From Aquipseudomonas alcaligenes MRY13-0052 (GTDB lineage: Bacteria > Pseudomonadota > Gammaproteobacteria > Pseudomonadales > Pseudomonadaceae): a DNA stretch of 64,000 bases. The notes below the pieces were generated by a model. It was not told where the DNA came from and did not search any database. It saw only the letters and a program-made list of their open reading frames with translations. The stretch's first letter is position 1, and every line of letters starts with the position of its first letter. The position numbers and the translations under genes are program-made. The DNA lies in contig BATO01000001.1 of the NCBI GenBank assembly GCA_000474255.1, positions 62,001 through 126,000 of the forward strand. The letters run 5' to 3'. Of the stretch, positions 31,828-42,702 are shown piece after piece.

Positions 31828-31857
31828 CCATTCCCCCTGCTGGCACAGGGGGAATGG
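31828..31857 (-). terminator. Strong hairpin after algA
   Basis: A 12-bp perfect stem (CCATTCCCCCTG with CAGGGGGAATGG) and 6-nt loop starts 24 nt after the algA stop on the minus strand. No T-run follows, so termination would be partial or factor-assisted. Confidence 0.5.
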
Positions 31858-31880
31858 GCCTCCCGATGGGGGAAGGAGGC

Positions 31881-33326
31881 TCAGCGTGCTGTCACATGAC
31901 TCACCGATACCGCGTCGCTGCGGCCGTAGACGTCTTCCAGGCGCTCGATGTCGTCCTCGCCCAGGTAGCTGCCGGACTGCACCTCGATGATCTCCAGGGG
32001 GATCTTGCCGGGGTTGGTCAGGCGGTGCACCGAGGTCATGGGGATGTAGGTCGACTGGTTCTCGGTGAGCAGGAAGGTCTTGTCGTCACAGGTCACCTCG
32101 GCGGTGCCGGAGACCACGATCCAGTGCTCGGCACGGTGGTGGTGCATCTGCAGCGAGAGCTGCGCGCCGGGCTTGACGGTGATGTGCTTGACCTGGAAGC
32201 GGCCGCCCATGTCCACCGAGTCGTACGAGCCCCAGGGGCGGTACACGGCGCAGTGGTTCTGGGTTTCGCTGCGGCCCTGGGCGTCGAGCTCGTTGACCAG
32301 TTGCTTGACCTCCTGCACGCGGTCGCGGTGGGCGATCATCATGGCGTCCTTGGTCTCGACCACGACTATGTCTTCCAGGCCGATCACCGACACCAGCTTG
32401 CCGTTGCCGTGCACCAGGCAGTTGTGGCTGTCCTGCACCACCACGTCGCCCTTGGTGACGTTGCCGTCCTTGTCCTTGTCGTGGACTTCCCAGATCGAGC
32501 TCCAGCTGCCGACGTCGTTCCAGCCGGCGGACAGCGGCACCACGCAGGCGCGCTGGGTCTTTTCCATCACCGCGTAGTCGATGGAGTTGTCCGGGCAGCA
32601 GGCGAAGGTGTTGGCATCGATGGTCACCGTGGTGCCTTCGCGCTGGCTGCGTTCCAGGGCCAGCAGGCAGGTGTCGTAGATGTCCACGTCGTGGTGTTTG
32701 AGCTCATCGAGGAAGCGGCTGGCGCGGAACAGGAACATGCCGCTGTTCCAGAAGTAGTCGCCGGAGTCCACGTACTGCTGGGCGCGCTCGGCGTCGGGTT
32801 TCTCGATGAACTGGGCGACGCGGCTGATGCCGTCCGGCAGGCTGCCGGCGGAATCCTTGCCACGGATGTAGCCGTAGCCGGTCTCGGGGCGCAGGGCCGG
32901 CACGCCGAACAGCACCATCTCGCCCTTCTCGGCGGCGATGGTGGCCAGGGCCAGGGCCTGCTGGAAGGCGCGCTGGTCTTCCAGCACGTGGTCGGCCGGC
33001 ATCACCAGCATCAGCTCGTCGCGGCCTTCGGCCAGCAGCTGCATGGCGGCGATGGCGACGGCGGGCGCGGTGTTGCGGCCGAAGGGTTCGAGCAGCATGG
33101 CCTGCGGGGTGACCTTGATGGCGTCCAGCTGCTCCTGGACGATGAAGCGGTGATCCTTGTTGGCCACCAGCACCGGGGCTTGCATGCCTTCGAAGTTCAG
33201 GCGTTCCAGGGTCTGCTGGAACAGGGTGTGGTCACCGGTCAGGGCCAGGAACTGCTTGGGGTACTGCTTGCGCGAAAGGGGCCAGAGTCGGGAGCCGCTA
33301 CCGCCAGAGAGGATCACAGGAATCAT
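31881..33326 (-). CDS. algA: AlgA: mannose-6-phosphate isomerase / GDP-mannose pyrophosphorylase
   Basis: A 481-residue bifunctional enzyme catalysing the first and third steps to GDP-mannose: fructose-6-P to mannose-6-P, and mannose-1-P plus GTP to GDP-mannose. The N-terminal nucleotidyltransferase carries GGSGSRLWPLSRKQYPKQFL and FIEKPD; the C-terminal cupin isomerase domain carries QMHHHRAEHW. Length equals P. aeruginosa AlgA. ATG 33326 is preceded by AGGAGAT. It is the last gene of the alginate operon, 140 nt after algF, as in P. aeruginosa. Confidence 0.97.
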   Translation of the reverse strand: MIPVILSGGSGSRLWPLSRKQYPKQFLALTGDHTLFQQTLERLNFEGMQAPVLVANKDHRFIVQEQLDAIKVTPQAMLLEPFGRNTAPAVAIAAMQLLAEGRDELMLVMPADHVLEDQRAFQQALALATIAAEKGEMVLFGVPALRPETGYGYIRGKDSAGSLPDGISRVAQFIEKPDAERAQQYVDSGDYFWNSGMFLFRASRFLDELKHHDVDIYDTCLLALERSQREGTTVTIDANTFACCPDNSIDYAVMEKTQRACVVPLSAGWNDVGSWSSIWEVHDKDKDGNVTKGDVVVQDSHNCLVHGNGKLVSVIGLEDIVVVETKDAMMIAHRDRVQEVKQLVNELDAQGRSETQNHCAVYRPWGSYDSVDMGGRFQVKHITVKPGAQLSLQMHHHRAEHWIVVSGTAEVTCDDKTFLLTENQSTYIPMTSVHRLTNPGKIPLEIIEVQSGSYLGEDDIERLEDVYGRSDAVSVSHVTAR

Positions 33327-33466
33327 GGGTGTATCTCCTAAAATCGCTTGTCGTTTGTGGATAGATTGCTCATCACATCGATCACTGATTTCTGTCTTGT
33401 AGTCCCACTGTCTCTTGCGGCGGGTACGAAGCGTTGCCCGGGGCTCTCGGCCCCGGGCCGGGTACA

Positions 33467-34111
33467 TCAGGATTCGGCCGGGCGCTTGACCCAGACCGGG
33501 GAGAGCTTGCCGCCGCTGCCGGTGATGTAGAGGCAGACGACTTCGCCGCGCTGCAGCGAGACCGGCTTGAGGTCACTGACCTTGCGGGTGCCGTCGAACA
33601 GGGCGAGGTTGACCTTCACCGGGTTGATCTCGCGCTCGCCACGGCCCTGGGCCGCAACGTCCTCGACCACGGCGGTCTTGCCGTCGGCGGTTTTCACGGT
33701 GAGCTTGGCGTCGGAGAGGTTCTGCACTCGCAGCAGGGCCTTCTGCTTGTTTTTGAAGGCCGGCTCTTCCACCAGCTTGGGCTCGGCGCCCGGCTGGTTG
33801 ACCAGGGTGTAGTAGCGGTCGGCTTCCAGTTTCACCGGCAGGTTGGTGGCGCCGATCTGGGCGCTGTAGTTGCCGGCGGGCAGGAACTTGAAGTCGCTGG
33901 AGCCGAGCGGGGCGACGTCGTTCAACGCGGTGTTGCCGACGTTGACGCTGAGTTCGCTGCTGCCGGCGTTGTAGGCGCGGACGAAGGCCGATCCCTTGGG
34001 TGCCTGGGGTCCGTAGAGCCCGCCTTCGTCAGCCTGTGCATGCACAGCGGCGAGGCCCAGGGCGATGGCGCAGGCATACGACGTCCAGTTGCGTTTCTTC
34101 TGTCGGTTCAT
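33467..34111 (-). CDS. algF: AlgF: alginate O-acetylation protein
   Basis: A 214-residue periplasmic protein with a signal peptide ending at AVHAQA. It is needed for O-acetylation of alginate together with AlgI, AlgJ and AlgX; no catalytic triad is visible and it is thought to bridge the acetylation proteins. It matches AlgF along its length, including the SAFVRAYNAGSSEL start and GGKLSPVWVKRP end. ATG 34111 is set by the signal peptide; the frame extends upstream without homology. Confidence 0.95.
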   Translation of the reverse strand: MNRQKKRNWTSYACAIALGLAAVHAQADEGGLYGPQAPKGSAFVRAYNAGSSELSVNVGNTALNDVAPLGSSDFKFLPAGNYSAQIGATNLPVKLEADRYYTLVNQPGAEPKLVEEPAFKNKQKALLRVQNLSDAKLTVKTADGKTAVVEDVAAQGRGEREINPVKVNLALFDGTRKVSDLKPVSLQRGEVVCLYITGSGGKLSPVWVKRPAES

Positions 34112-34197
34112 GGTGTTCCTCCATCTTTCTTTCTTGAAATGGCCCGGTGGGGCCACAGTCGTCGGGGGCTCGCGGGGCGGGCCCTCACTGCTGGGTT

Positions 34198-35349
34198 TCA
34201 GTTGGCGGCGGTGGCTGCGAGGCGCTCGCCCGGGGTGCCGCCGCCCTTGCGCAGTTCGGCGATCCACTGCGGGTCGAATTCGCTGAGGTCGTTGGCCATC
34301 GGCAGGTAGCGTTCGGGGAATTCCCAGATCACCAGCTGCGGCGCGGCGTCCTTCAGCTCGTCGCTCTTGAGGTACTTGAGCATCGGCAGGATCGGCCCGT
34401 GGCCGTCCTCGGCGTGGTTGACCAGGTCGCGTTGCAGCGACTGGCGCAGGGCGCCGGCGAAGTTCCAGTTCTGGTTGGCGCTGTAGCTGGTGCCCACCAG
34501 CGCCACCGGCACCTGGCTGTCGGCGAACAGCGAGTCACCGCTGGCTTCACCTTCGACCGCGGCGCGGGTCTCGCGTTTCTGCAATTTGTCCGGTGCCGGC
34601 ATGAGGTTTTCGAACATCGGGTCCAGGGGCAGGAAGCGGGTCAGGTCGCCCTTGTAGTCCTCGTTCTTCACCGCCTCGGTGACGTACTCCTGGGCATCGC
34701 CCGAGAGCGGCGCCGCGCTGCGCACGGCCTCGCCCACGGTGTTGGCCACCGCCTCGGCGCCCAGGGGCGTCCAGTGGGTGTCGGTGCGCAGGAAGACCTG
34801 GCCGTTGTGCTTGGCCTGCTCCAGGGTGCCGAGCAGGTCCGGGGCGATGATCCCGGCCTTGCGGGCGGCGCCGCGAAATTGCGCGTAGAGGTCCTGGCGC
34901 AGGGCAGTGGGGCGGGCTTCGCCGGTGTACTCGGGGTACAGGCGCGACTTGGACGGCACGATGGCCAGGACCAGGGTCACGCCGCGCCCGGCCAGCTCGT
35001 CACGCACGCCCTGGATCAGCGCCAGGTTTTCCTGCAGGTGGCGGCTGCCATCGGCGACCGGGTCGAACTCCTCGTCGGAGAACAGCCAGCCGTCCTTGCC
35101 GATCACCACGCCCTGGCGGCCTTCGCCGAACAGGCCGAAGTCCACCAGCGCCCAGAGGTTGGTGCCGATCTGCTTGATCGGGAATTCATCGTCGTAGTGC
35201 TTCTCGAAGGCGTGGGCCAGCTTGCCGTTGAGCACGGTGGTTTCCTTGGCGACGCTGAAGCCGACGATGCCGCGCATGGACCACAGGCTCAGGGCCAGCA
35301 GCATGCCGGCGAAGACCACGATGTAGAGGGTGTTGGCAGTTCTGCTCAT
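34198..35349 (-). CDS. algJ: AlgJ: alginate O-acetyltransferase
   Basis: A 383-residue signal-anchored SGNH-like protein (membrane helix about 8-28) facing the periplasm. Motifs: RTDTHWTP supplies Asp and His, and ALVGTSYSAN supplies the serine of the triad. AlgJ holds the acetyl group received via AlgI and passes it to AlgX, which modifies mannuronate residues. It shares this fold with AlgX encoded three genes upstream. The spacing to algI is 11 nt. Confidence 0.96.
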   Translation of the reverse strand: MSRTANTLYIVVFAGMLLALSLWSMRGIVGFSVAKETTVLNGKLAHAFEKHYDDEFPIKQIGTNLWALVDFGLFGEGRQGVVIGKDGWLFSDEEFDPVADGSRHLQENLALIQGVRDELAGRGVTLVLAIVPSKSRLYPEYTGEARPTALRQDLYAQFRGAARKAGIIAPDLLGTLEQAKHNGQVFLRTDTHWTPLGAEAVANTVGEAVRSAAPLSGDAQEYVTEAVKNEDYKGDLTRFLPLDPMFENLMPAPDKLQKRETRAAVEGEASGDSLFADSQVPVALVGTSYSANQNWNFAGALRQSLQRDLVNHAEDGHGPILPMLKYLKSDELKDAAPQLVIWEFPERYLPMANDLSEFDPQWIAELRKGGGTPGERLAATAAN

Positions 35350-35360
35350 GGTTGCGCTCC

Positions 35361-36917
35361 TCAGAACTGGAAGTAGAGGAAGGGGGAGAAGCTCTGTGCA
35401 GAGAGCTTCAGGATCGAGGCGGCGAACAGCACCAGCAGTGCGATGCGGGTCGCCAGTACCGGCAGCTGGGTCATCCAGGCCTGTTGCCAGACCAGGCCGC
35501 CGCTCGGCGAGTAGGCGATGGCCGCCGGGTCGTTGGCGCCGCCCTGCTGGGTGCGCGGCTGGGCGGTGGCCGGGCCGTTGGCGTCGACCTGTTCCTCGGC
35601 GCGGGCCTTGGGCGCACCGGCCAGGGGCTTGGTGTAGAACTGGCGGATGCCGAAGATGGCCAGCACCACGTAGGCCAGCACCAGGGTGGCGATCTGCAGG
35701 CTGGTCAGCTGGGCGGCGTTGAGCTCGGAGAGCCCCAGGTCACCGAAGCTGAACATGGCGGCGTACATGCGCCAGGCGACGTCGAGGTTTTCGGCGCGGA
35801 AGATCACCCAGCCGACCACCACCAGAAGGAAGGTGAAGGCCCAGCGCAGCGGGTTGAGCACACGCGGCGCGGCGTCGACGCCGAGGGCACGTTCGATCGC
35901 CAGCCACATGCCGTGCCAGGCGCCCCAGATGATGTAGGTGAAGTTGGCGCCGTGCCACAGGCCACCCAGCAACATGGTGAGGAACAGGTTGCGGTAGGTC
36001 TGGAAGGTGGTGCCGCGGTTACCGCCCAGGCTGATGTAGAGGTAGTCGCGCAGCCAGGTGGAGAGGCTGATGTGCCAGCGCCGCCAGAACTCGGTGATGG
36101 ACTGGCTGATGTAGGGCTGGTTGAAGTTCTCCATGAAGCGGAAGCCCATCATCAGGCCGAGGCCGATGGCCATGTCGCTGTAGCCGGAGAAGTCGAAGTA
36201 CAGCTGCGCGGTGTAGGCCAGCGCACCGAGCCAGGCATCCCCCGTGGTCGGGTCGGAGAGGGCGAAGCAATGGTCGGCGATGGGCGCGATGCTGTCGGCG
36301 ATGAAGACCTTCTTGATGAAGCCCTGCATGAACCGGGTGCAACCCTCGGCGAACTTGTCGACGGTGTGGGTGCGGTGGTTGAACTGGTCGACCAGGTCAC
36401 GGAAGCGCAACACGGGGCCGGCGATCAGGTGCGGGAAGATCGCCACGAAGGCCGCGAAGTCGATCAGGTTGTGGGTCGCCGGGGTGTCGCCTCGGTACAC
36501 ATCGATGATGTAGCTGATGGACTCGAAGATGTAGAACGAGATACCGATCGGCAACAGGATGTGGGTGAGGACGAAGGGCTCCATGCCGAACGAGGTGATG
36601 ATGGCGTTGAGGCTGTCGACACCGAAGTTGGCGTACTTGAAGTAGCCGAGGACGCAGAGGTCCACCACCACGCCGAGGAGCAGCCATTTCTGCGCCGCTT
36701 TCGTGCGCACGCCGGCTGCGCCTACACGCAGGCCGATCCAGTAGTTGAACACCGTGACCCCCGCGAACAGCGCGAGGAAGTCGATCCGCCACCAGGCATA
36801 GAACACGTAGCTGGCGATGAGCAGCAGGAGGTTGCGATAGCGCGTTCCGACCAGGTAGTACAAGCCGAGGAAGATCGGCAGGAACAGGAACAGGAACACG
36901 TTTGAAGAAAAGACCAT
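35361..36917 (-). CDS. algI: AlgI: MBOAT membrane O-acyltransferase for alginate
   Basis: A 518-residue polytopic membrane protein of the MBOAT family, carrying the acetyl group across the inner membrane. The invariant His is in GGLWHGANFTYIIWGAWHG, and the RFMENFNQPYIS and ITEFWRRWHIS segments are characteristic. The start is ATG 36917 (VFSSNVFLFLFLPIF). Length is close to P. aeruginosa AlgI (520). The 173-nt gap to algL is the largest inside this half of the operon. Confidence 0.96.
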   Translation of the reverse strand: MVFSSNVFLFLFLPIFLGLYYLVGTRYRNLLLLIASYVFYAWWRIDFLALFAGVTVFNYWIGLRVGAAGVRTKAAQKWLLLGVVVDLCVLGYFKYANFGVDSLNAIITSFGMEPFVLTHILLPIGISFYIFESISYIIDVYRGDTPATHNLIDFAAFVAIFPHLIAGPVLRFRDLVDQFNHRTHTVDKFAEGCTRFMQGFIKKVFIADSIAPIADHCFALSDPTTGDAWLGALAYTAQLYFDFSGYSDMAIGLGLMMGFRFMENFNQPYISQSITEFWRRWHISLSTWLRDYLYISLGGNRGTTFQTYRNLFLTMLLGGLWHGANFTYIIWGAWHGMWLAIERALGVDAAPRVLNPLRWAFTFLLVVVGWVIFRAENLDVAWRMYAAMFSFGDLGLSELNAAQLTSLQIATLVLAYVVLAIFGIRQFYTKPLAGAPKARAEEQVDANGPATAQPRTQQGGANDPAAIAYSPSGGLVWQQAWMTQLPVLATRIALLVLFAASILKLSAQSFSPFLYFQF

Positions 36918-37090
36918 CCGAGTCTCTCCACTTGTACGTAACTTTCTGGGCCGCCGCCGGGCATTCCAGCCCGGTGTGCGACCCGCCATTCCCTCCCCAG
37001 GGTGTGGCGTTCGAATCCTTGCGCCGCCGCGTCTGCTGCGCGGTCGGTTCATTCCGTCAGGCGCCTCCCCGGGTAGGGGAGGGCGCTGCA

Positions 37091-38197
37091 TCAGCTACCG
37101 CTGCTGCCCTCCTTCTTCGGGTGGAAGACCTGGGTCACGTCGCCGCCGAGGCGGAAGGTCTTGTAGGGGCCCATGGAGTCCTTCCACTCGACCGTGTCGG
37201 GCTTGCAGCCATAGAGGGCGCACCAGGGTTCGAGCCAGGCGAACTTGGCGTGTTTCTCCAGTTCGTCCATGTCCTGGTCCTTGCCGGTCTTGTCGTCGAA
37301 GGGTTCCTGGTCGTCGACACCGGCGATGACCTTCTCGCCGAGGCGGCGCAGGGCGCCGTTGTTCTCTTCGCGCAGGTCCACGCCATTGGCCTGGGCGAAG
37401 GCGGCGATCATCGCCAGCGGCGGCAGGCTGTAGTTGTGGTAGGCGAGGGCGCGTTGCTGGCGCTTGAGTTCGTTGGGCAGGAAGCCGTCGTTGTCGACCT
37501 GGCTGGCGGCCACGCGGAACTGGTCCACCGACCAGTCGAACAGGTCGCGGCGGTTGGTTGCGACGGCGGTGGCCATCACCGACCAGGCGGCCCAATAGGA
37601 GTGGTTGTTGATCTTCTTCAGCGGCAGGCCGCTCCAGTCGTGCACCGTCTGGTCGGCCAGGCGCGAGAACCAGGATTCGATGACCTGGGTCTGGGTCTGG
37701 TAGGCGTTCAGCGGGTGGCTGTCGGAGAACTTCAGCCGCAGGTAGGCGGAGGACAGGCTGCCCAGCGCCCATTTGCGGATGGACTTGCCGGTGTGGTTGT
37801 ACTCGGTGCTGAGCAGGGCGTTGGCCTGGGCCCAGCTGGTCATCCATTGCAGGGCGCACTCGAGCTGCGGACGCTGCCCTTCACGCATGTACGCCATGAC
37901 CATCTTGTTGACGCCGCGCTCCATCTCGGTGATGTCGGCGGTCTTCTCGCGGAAGGCCTTCTCGGCATCCGGGTTGAGCGTCGCGCGGGCCTTGTCGGAG
38001 CCCTCGTACTTGCTGCGGAAGTCGAGCTTGGCGGTGTAGGGCTGCGGCGGTGCCTTGCAGGCCTCGGGCTTCTTGTCGTCGATATCCACCGGGGCGTAGT
38101 AGCCGCGCGGTGGCACCAGGTCGGCCGCGCTCGCCTGGCCGGCGAGCAGGAAGCCGCCGAGCAGGCAGGGCGCGAGCAGGCTGAGTGGATGTTTCAT
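37091..38197 (-). CDS. algL: AlgL: periplasmic alginate lyase
   Basis: A 368-residue exported lyase of polysaccharide lyase family 5 with signal peptide ending QASAAD. The active-site signature NNHSYW gives the Asn and His, and LAYHNYSL carries the tyrosine. AlgL degrades alginate left in the periplasm and is needed for normal export. The start ATG 38197 is preceded by AGGAGGC. It lies 13 nt after algX. Confidence 0.96.
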   Translation of the reverse strand: MKHPLSLLAPCLLGGFLLAGQASAADLVPPRGYYAPVDIDDKKPEACKAPPQPYTAKLDFRSKYEGSDKARATLNPDAEKAFREKTADITEMERGVNKMVMAYMREGQRPQLECALQWMTSWAQANALLSTEYNHTGKSIRKWALGSLSSAYLRLKFSDSHPLNAYQTQTQVIESWFSRLADQTVHDWSGLPLKKINNHSYWAAWSVMATAVATNRRDLFDWSVDQFRVAASQVDNDGFLPNELKRQQRALAYHNYSLPPLAMIAAFAQANGVDLREENNGALRRLGEKVIAGVDDQEPFDDKTGKDQDMDELEKHAKFAWLEPWCALYGCKPDTVEWKDSMGPYKTFRLGGDVTQVFHPKKEGSSGS

Positions 38198-38210
38198 GGG
38201 GCCTCCTTCC

Positions 38211-39641
38211 TCACTCGGCCTTGGCCGTGAGGGTGTCGCCACCGTTGCCGGGACGCTTGCACAGGGTCACGTCGACGCTGAGGTTTTCCGGCATCTGTTC
38301 GGGGCTGTGGATTTCCAGGGCGAGGACGTTGAGGTCCCGCCAGTCGGGGTCGTTGCGCAGTTCGAAGGCATAGCGACCGCCGGTGTCGACGCGGTCGCTC
38401 TGTTCGATCTTGAAGTTTTCGCGGCGGCCGTTGAGGTACCAGATGGTGGCCTTGGATTCGTGCACGGACGGGTCGCTGAAGGTCAGGTCGACCTGGTAGT
38501 CGCCACCGCGGATGTCCTTGACCGCGCCGTTCTGGCCATTGACGAAGACCTCGTTGGCGCCAGGCTTCATTTTCACCTTGTGGTGCATCACCGCCTTCTG
38601 GCCTTCGCAGCCGTTGTTCACCAGCGGCAGGGCCTGGCGGTAGAAGCTCTTCTGCGCCATGTCGTAGTGGGTGGCGAATTCCCAGACGATGATCTTCGGC
38701 GGGTTCTCGTGGAATTCCTTGCTGCTCATGTACTGCAGCAGGGCGCTGTCGAAGCCGCCGCCGCTGACCGCCATGTTGAGCACCTCGGCGCCGCTGTGCT
38801 GCTGCAGGAAACCGCCAAAGTTGTAGGCCGGGCCGCTGTTACTGGTGCCAACCAGGACGATCTGCGGGTTCGACTCGTCGCCGAACAGGCTGTCGCCGCC
38901 GGCCTCGCCCGAGGCTTCGGTCTCGTAGCGGTCGACGTACTGGGTGGCGTAGGTGGTGCCGCACAGCTGGCCGGCGGTCTTGTGCAGGGTGCCGGCCTTG
39001 GGCAGCAGGCCGACGACCTTGCTGGAGAATTCCTTCTTGGGGATGTCGGCGAAGCCGGGCATCTCCTTCAGCGTCTCGGCCACCAGCTTGGCGGTGCGGT
39101 CGGCGCCGGCCGGGGTCCAGTGGTGGTCGGCCTTGAAGTAGTAGTCGGTGTCCACGCCCTGCTCGTCGAACAGCGGCGAGAGGTCGGTGACCCAGATACC
39201 GGTCTTGCGGAAGTCCGCCACCGTCTTGAGGTAGTTCTTCTTCGCCAGCTCGAAGTCGAAGCGGGCCTTCTCTTCATCGGTCAGCTTCTCGCGGTTGATC
39301 AGCCCGCGGGTGGGCTGGTAGACCACCATCAGCTCGATGCCCTTGGCCTTGAGCGCGTCGCGCAGGCGCTTGAACTCGCTGTAGCCGTAGGGGGTGGTGC
39401 CGAAGTCGGTGCGCAGGTCGTTGCGCGAGCGGAACAACCAGTCGTCCTTGGCCTGCACCAGGGCGGTGAAGAAGCTCAGGTACTTGGTGTTGTAGGTGTT
39501 CGGGTTCTGCGCCGTGGCGCACAGCGGACCGGTGCGCTGCACGCTGTACTGCGGTTCGGCCGCCTGGGTGGTGTGGGCGCTGGCCAGCAGGGCGGCGGCC
39601 AGGGCGGAGGGGGCGAACCAACGGGTGGTGTTCTTGTGCAT
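38211..39641 (-). CDS. algX: AlgX: alginate O-acetyltransferase / export complex protein
   Basis: A 476-residue periplasmic protein with a signal peptide (ending HTTQAAE). The N-terminal SGNH-like domain contains KADHHWTP (Asp, His) and VLVGTSNSG (Ser); the C-terminal carbohydrate-binding domain ends with [15 protein letters not shown]. AlgX adds acetyl groups to mannuronate and joins the export complex with AlgK. ATG 39641 is preceded by TGAGGC. It follows algG with an 11-nt gap. Confidence 0.96.
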   Translation of the reverse strand: MHKNTTRWFAPSALAAALLASAHTTQAAEPQYSVQRTGPLCATAQNPNTYNTKYLSFFTALVQAKDDWLFRSRNDLRTDFGTTPYGYSEFKRLRDALKAKGIELMVVYQPTRGLINREKLTDEEKARFDFELAKKNYLKTVADFRKTGIWVTDLSPLFDEQGVDTDYYFKADHHWTPAGADRTAKLVAETLKEMPGFADIPKKEFSSKVVGLLPKAGTLHKTAGQLCGTTYATQYVDRYETEASGEAGGDSLFGDESNPQIVLVGTSNSGPAYNFGGFLQQHSGAEVLNMAVSGGGFDSALLQYMSSKEFHENPPKIIVWEFATHYDMAQKSFYRQALPLVNNGCEGQKAVMHHKVKMKPGANEVFVNGQNGAVKDIRGGDYQVDLTFSDPSVHESKATIWYLNGRRENFKIEQSDRVDTGGRYAFELRNDPDWRDLNVLALEIHSPEQMPENLSVDVTLCKRPGNGGDTLTAKAE

Positions 39642-39652
39642 GATCTGTTGCC

Positions 39653-41212
39653 TCAATCCTGGAGTTCGGCCTGGCTTTCGACGGGGTCGATGAGCACCGC
39701 TTTCTTGCGGCGCACCATGAGGTCGAGGATTTCGTCCTGTTTTTCACCGAGCACGCCGGCGAAGCTGATGCCGGTGGATTTGCTCGGGGCGAGCATTTCC
39801 ACGCGGTAGAGCTCCACGGAGAGCGGCGAGTCGATGGACAGCGGGCTGGAGCCGTTACCGGCGAGCTTGCCGCCGACCACGATCATCGAGACCTTGGTGT
39901 CGAAGGGGTCGAGCTCGATGTCGCGGTCGGTATCGGAAAGGTCCTTGATGTGCCCGTACACGCCGGTCAGCCCGTTGGCGATGGCGAGGTTCTCGTACAG
40001 GCGGATGTTCACGCTGTTGCGCAGGCGGATGCCGTGGCGCTGGTTGTTGACGATCTTGTTGCCCCACAACAGGTTGTTGGAGCTCTCGTACAGGGTGATG
40101 CCGTCGGCATGGTTCTGGTAGACCTCGTTGTAGGCCACCAGGTTGTTCACCGAGTTGCGGTCGATGACGATGCCCGAGAGTTTGTTGTCGTAGGTCTTGT
40201 TGTTGATGATCCAGCTGTCGTCCACCTCGCGGGAGATGATGATCCCGTGCTTCTTCTTGGTCCCGTAGACGGTGTTCTCGGCGATGATCAGGCCGTGGGA
40301 ACGGTCGTGGGGGTCGATGCCGTAGACGATGTTGTCGCGGTAGGTGTTGCCCTTGATCACCACGTCGCGGGCTTCGTAGCAGTAGAAGCCGTACCAGTGG
40401 TCGACGAACTCCGAATCCACCAGCCAGCCGGTGGGCTCGGGGCGCTTGAGGCGCTCGTGCATGCCTGGGGTGTACTGGGTGATGGAGACGCCGTAGGACT
40501 TGGAGTTGTTGTAGCCGAGGCTGGTGACGGTGCTGCCGACGATGTACAGCTCGCTGCCGCCCCAGGAGACCAGGAAGGGGCGGAATTCGTCGGGCGTGCG
40601 GAAGGTGGCCGGGCCCTTGTCCTGCTCGCGCCAGGCGGTGAGCTTGGTGCCGGTGATGAACAGCTTGCCGTCGTTGACCAGGAACGAGCCGCGCTCCTGG
40701 GAAAGGCGGAAGTCCTTGGTGTCCTTGCCGATCTCGAGGTTGGCGTCCTGGGCCACCACCACGGGCAGGCGGGCCAGGTAGACGCCCGGCTCGGTCTCGC
40801 TGAACTGGGTGTCGGGCAGGGCCTTGGCGATGTCGGCGGGGGTGACGTGGCCGCCCTCGATGAAGATCGCCTGGGGCATGCCGCGCTGGCGGGTGACCCA
40901 TTCACGCATGCGTTCGTTGCCGCCGATGAAGTCCTTCAGGGCGTCCTGCTGCAGCATGCGCCGCACCACGACCTTGCCCTGTTTCGAGCGGTCGATCTTG
41001 GCGTCCACCGCTTGCGCGGTGTAGCCGGAGAGGTCGGGCAGCGTGGGCGCTTCCAGGTGCAACTGATCCACCGGCGCGCTGGTGACGGTGTAGTTCTTGG
41101 TTTCCTTGAGTTCCTTGGTCGGCTCGGCGGCCTGGACCCAGGGCGCTGCGATGAGCAGCGCGCCAAGCACCACACCGCTGAGCGGCAGGGGGGTTCCGAT
41201 GGGGTTTCTCAT
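39653..41212 (-). CDS. algG: AlgG: mannuronan C-5 epimerase
   Basis: A 519-residue periplasmic epimerase converting D-mannuronate to L-guluronate in the polymer. A signal peptide (ending PWVQAAEP) precedes a right-handed parallel beta-helix made of repeated N/G-rich turns (YGTKKKHGIIISR, NNLVAYNEVYQNHADGITL). The active-site signature YGIDPHDRSHG is intact. ATG 41212 is preceded by AAGGGAGAA. The neighbours algE and algX are 28 and 11 nt away. Confidence 0.96.
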   Translation of the reverse strand: MRNPIGTPLPLSGVVLGALLIAAPWVQAAEPTKELKETKNYTVTSAPVDQLHLEAPTLPDLSGYTAQAVDAKIDRSKQGKVVVRRMLQQDALKDFIGGNERMREWVTRQRGMPQAIFIEGGHVTPADIAKALPDTQFSETEPGVYLARLPVVVAQDANLEIGKDTKDFRLSQERGSFLVNDGKLFITGTKLTAWREQDKGPATFRTPDEFRPFLVSWGGSELYIVGSTVTSLGYNNSKSYGVSITQYTPGMHERLKRPEPTGWLVDSEFVDHWYGFYCYEARDVVIKGNTYRDNIVYGIDPHDRSHGLIIAENTVYGTKKKHGIIISREVDDSWIINNKTYDNKLSGIVIDRNSVNNLVAYNEVYQNHADGITLYESSNNLLWGNKIVNNQRHGIRLRNSVNIRLYENLAIANGLTGVYGHIKDLSDTDRDIELDPFDTKVSMIVVGGKLAGNGSSPLSIDSPLSVELYRVEMLAPSKSTGISFAGVLGEKQDEILDLMVRRKKAVLIDPVESQAELQD

Positions 41213-41240
41213 GGCTGTTCTCCCTTCGCGCATGGCGGCC

Positions 41241-42692
41241 TCAGAAGCGCCAGATGAAGTCGACGAAGGCGCGGTGCATCAGCGAGTCGGTGCCGCTGCC
41301 ATAGGCATCGCCCGGCTTGAACACGCCACCACGGAAACGCACCAGCGCGGAGGCGTCGTCCATGTGCTCGGCCATCGAGGCCGGCAGCAGGCCCTGCTTG
41401 AAGTACTTGGTGACGACGAAGTCGAGCTCCTGGCCGACGTCTTTCTCGCCGTCCTCCAGCGGGGCGATGATTCCGGCCTGGCCGACGTCCTGGTTGTCGT
41501 CGATACGCCAGAAGCGGTGGTAGACGACGCTAGCGTCGTAGTCTTCGCGCAGCTGCCAGGAGGCGAAGGCGGTGCCCACCTGGAGGTTGCTCAGCTCGCC
41601 GCGGAAGGCTTCGCCGAAGCGGTGCATGCGCGAGTTGGTGCCGGTGAAGTTGGAGCGGTTGCTTTCCATGCCGGTCTGGCGGAACTGCTCGGAGCTGTCG
41701 TCGTCACCGCCGCCGCTGCCACGGGCGTAGGCGCCACCGACTTTCCACTGGTCGTCGATATTCCAGCGCAGGCCGAGGTCCAGCGCCCAGGCGTCGACAT
41801 CGACGTTGCGCGAGCCGTTGGCGAGGCGGTCGTTGCCGACCACGGTCTGGTTCAGCTCGTCGATGTCGCCGGTCAGCCAGGTGGCCTGGGCCCAGTAGTT
41901 GAGGGTCTCGGGCGAGCGGCGGTCGAAGAAGCCGTTGTCGGCGTTGATGCCGAGCCAGGTCAGGTCGCCGGTGTAGCGCTTGTCCAGCGGGTCCACCACT
42001 TCGCCGTTGTCGGGCAGGCTGCCGTTGTCGCGGCTGTGGTGGAGCTTGAGGCCGACCCAGTGGTTGGGCATCCACTGGGTGGCGACGTCACCGAAGATGT
42101 GCTGGCGGTCCTTGTCTTCGGGGGCCAGTTCGTCGATGTCGGTGCGGTATTCGCTGAAGCGCTCGGCGATGCCGACGTTGGCGGTGAGCAGGGTGGTGTC
42201 GAAGGTCCAGCGCAGGGCTTCGATGTTGGTGTCCCACCAGGTGCCTTCGTCGCTGCGCACGCGCTGGCGACCGAAGCGCAGGTGCTCGCCCGGGTAGGCG
42301 GTGAGGCCGGCGTAGTCGACCCAGAACTCGCGCAGGGCGAGGTAGCTCTTGTCCGGTTCGCGGCCGTCGTTGTTCTGGCTGGACTCGCTGTCGATGTCGC
42401 TGGATTCGAGGGTGTCGGTCTCGACGATGTCGGTGGCGGTCACCGCCTGGCCCATGGCGAAGGCGCTCCACTCACCACGCTGGCCGTAGACCCAGGGGCG
42501 CAGGTCGAGGCCGATGCCGTTGACGTCGCCGCCCTTCTGGGTGCCGAGGTCGCGGTCGTCTTCCGATTGCGCGGTGACCTTGATGTCGAGGCCGAAGTTC
42601 TTGTCGCTCATCTGCACGGCGAAGGCGCTGCTCGCGGTGATCAGCGTGATGCCCAGGCCCAGGCTGGCATTCGTCCAGAGATTGAATTTCAT
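41241..42692 (-). CDS. algE: AlgE: outer-membrane alginate porin
   Basis: A 483-residue outer-membrane beta-barrel with a signal peptide (ending SSAFA). Alternating amphipathic strands fill the protein and it ends in the aromatic FIWRF typical of barrel assembly. AlgE exports alginate across the outer membrane as an 18-strand barrel, with AlgK beside it. The charged loops rich in Asp and Arg ([24 protein letters not shown]) fit an anion-conducting pore. It is 10 nt after algK. Confidence 0.95.
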   Translation of the reverse strand: MKFNLWTNASLGLGITLITASSAFAVQMSDKNFGLDIKVTAQSEDDRDLGTQKGGDVNGIGLDLRPWVYGQRGEWSAFAMGQAVTATDIVETDTLESSDIDSESSQNNDGREPDKSYLALREFWVDYAGLTAYPGEHLRFGRQRVRSDEGTWWDTNIEALRWTFDTTLLTANVGIAERFSEYRTDIDELAPEDKDRQHIFGDVATQWMPNHWVGLKLHHSRDNGSLPDNGEVVDPLDKRYTGDLTWLGINADNGFFDRRSPETLNYWAQATWLTGDIDELNQTVVGNDRLANGSRNVDVDAWALDLGLRWNIDDQWKVGGAYARGSGGGDDDSSEQFRQTGMESNRSNFTGTNSRMHRFGEAFRGELSNLQVGTAFASWQLREDYDASVVYHRFWRIDDNQDVGQAGIIAPLEDGEKDVGQELDFVVTKYFKQGLLPASMAEHMDDASALVRFRGGVFKPGDAYGSGTDSLMHRAFVDFIWRF

Positions 42693-42702
42693 ATCGATTC
42701 CT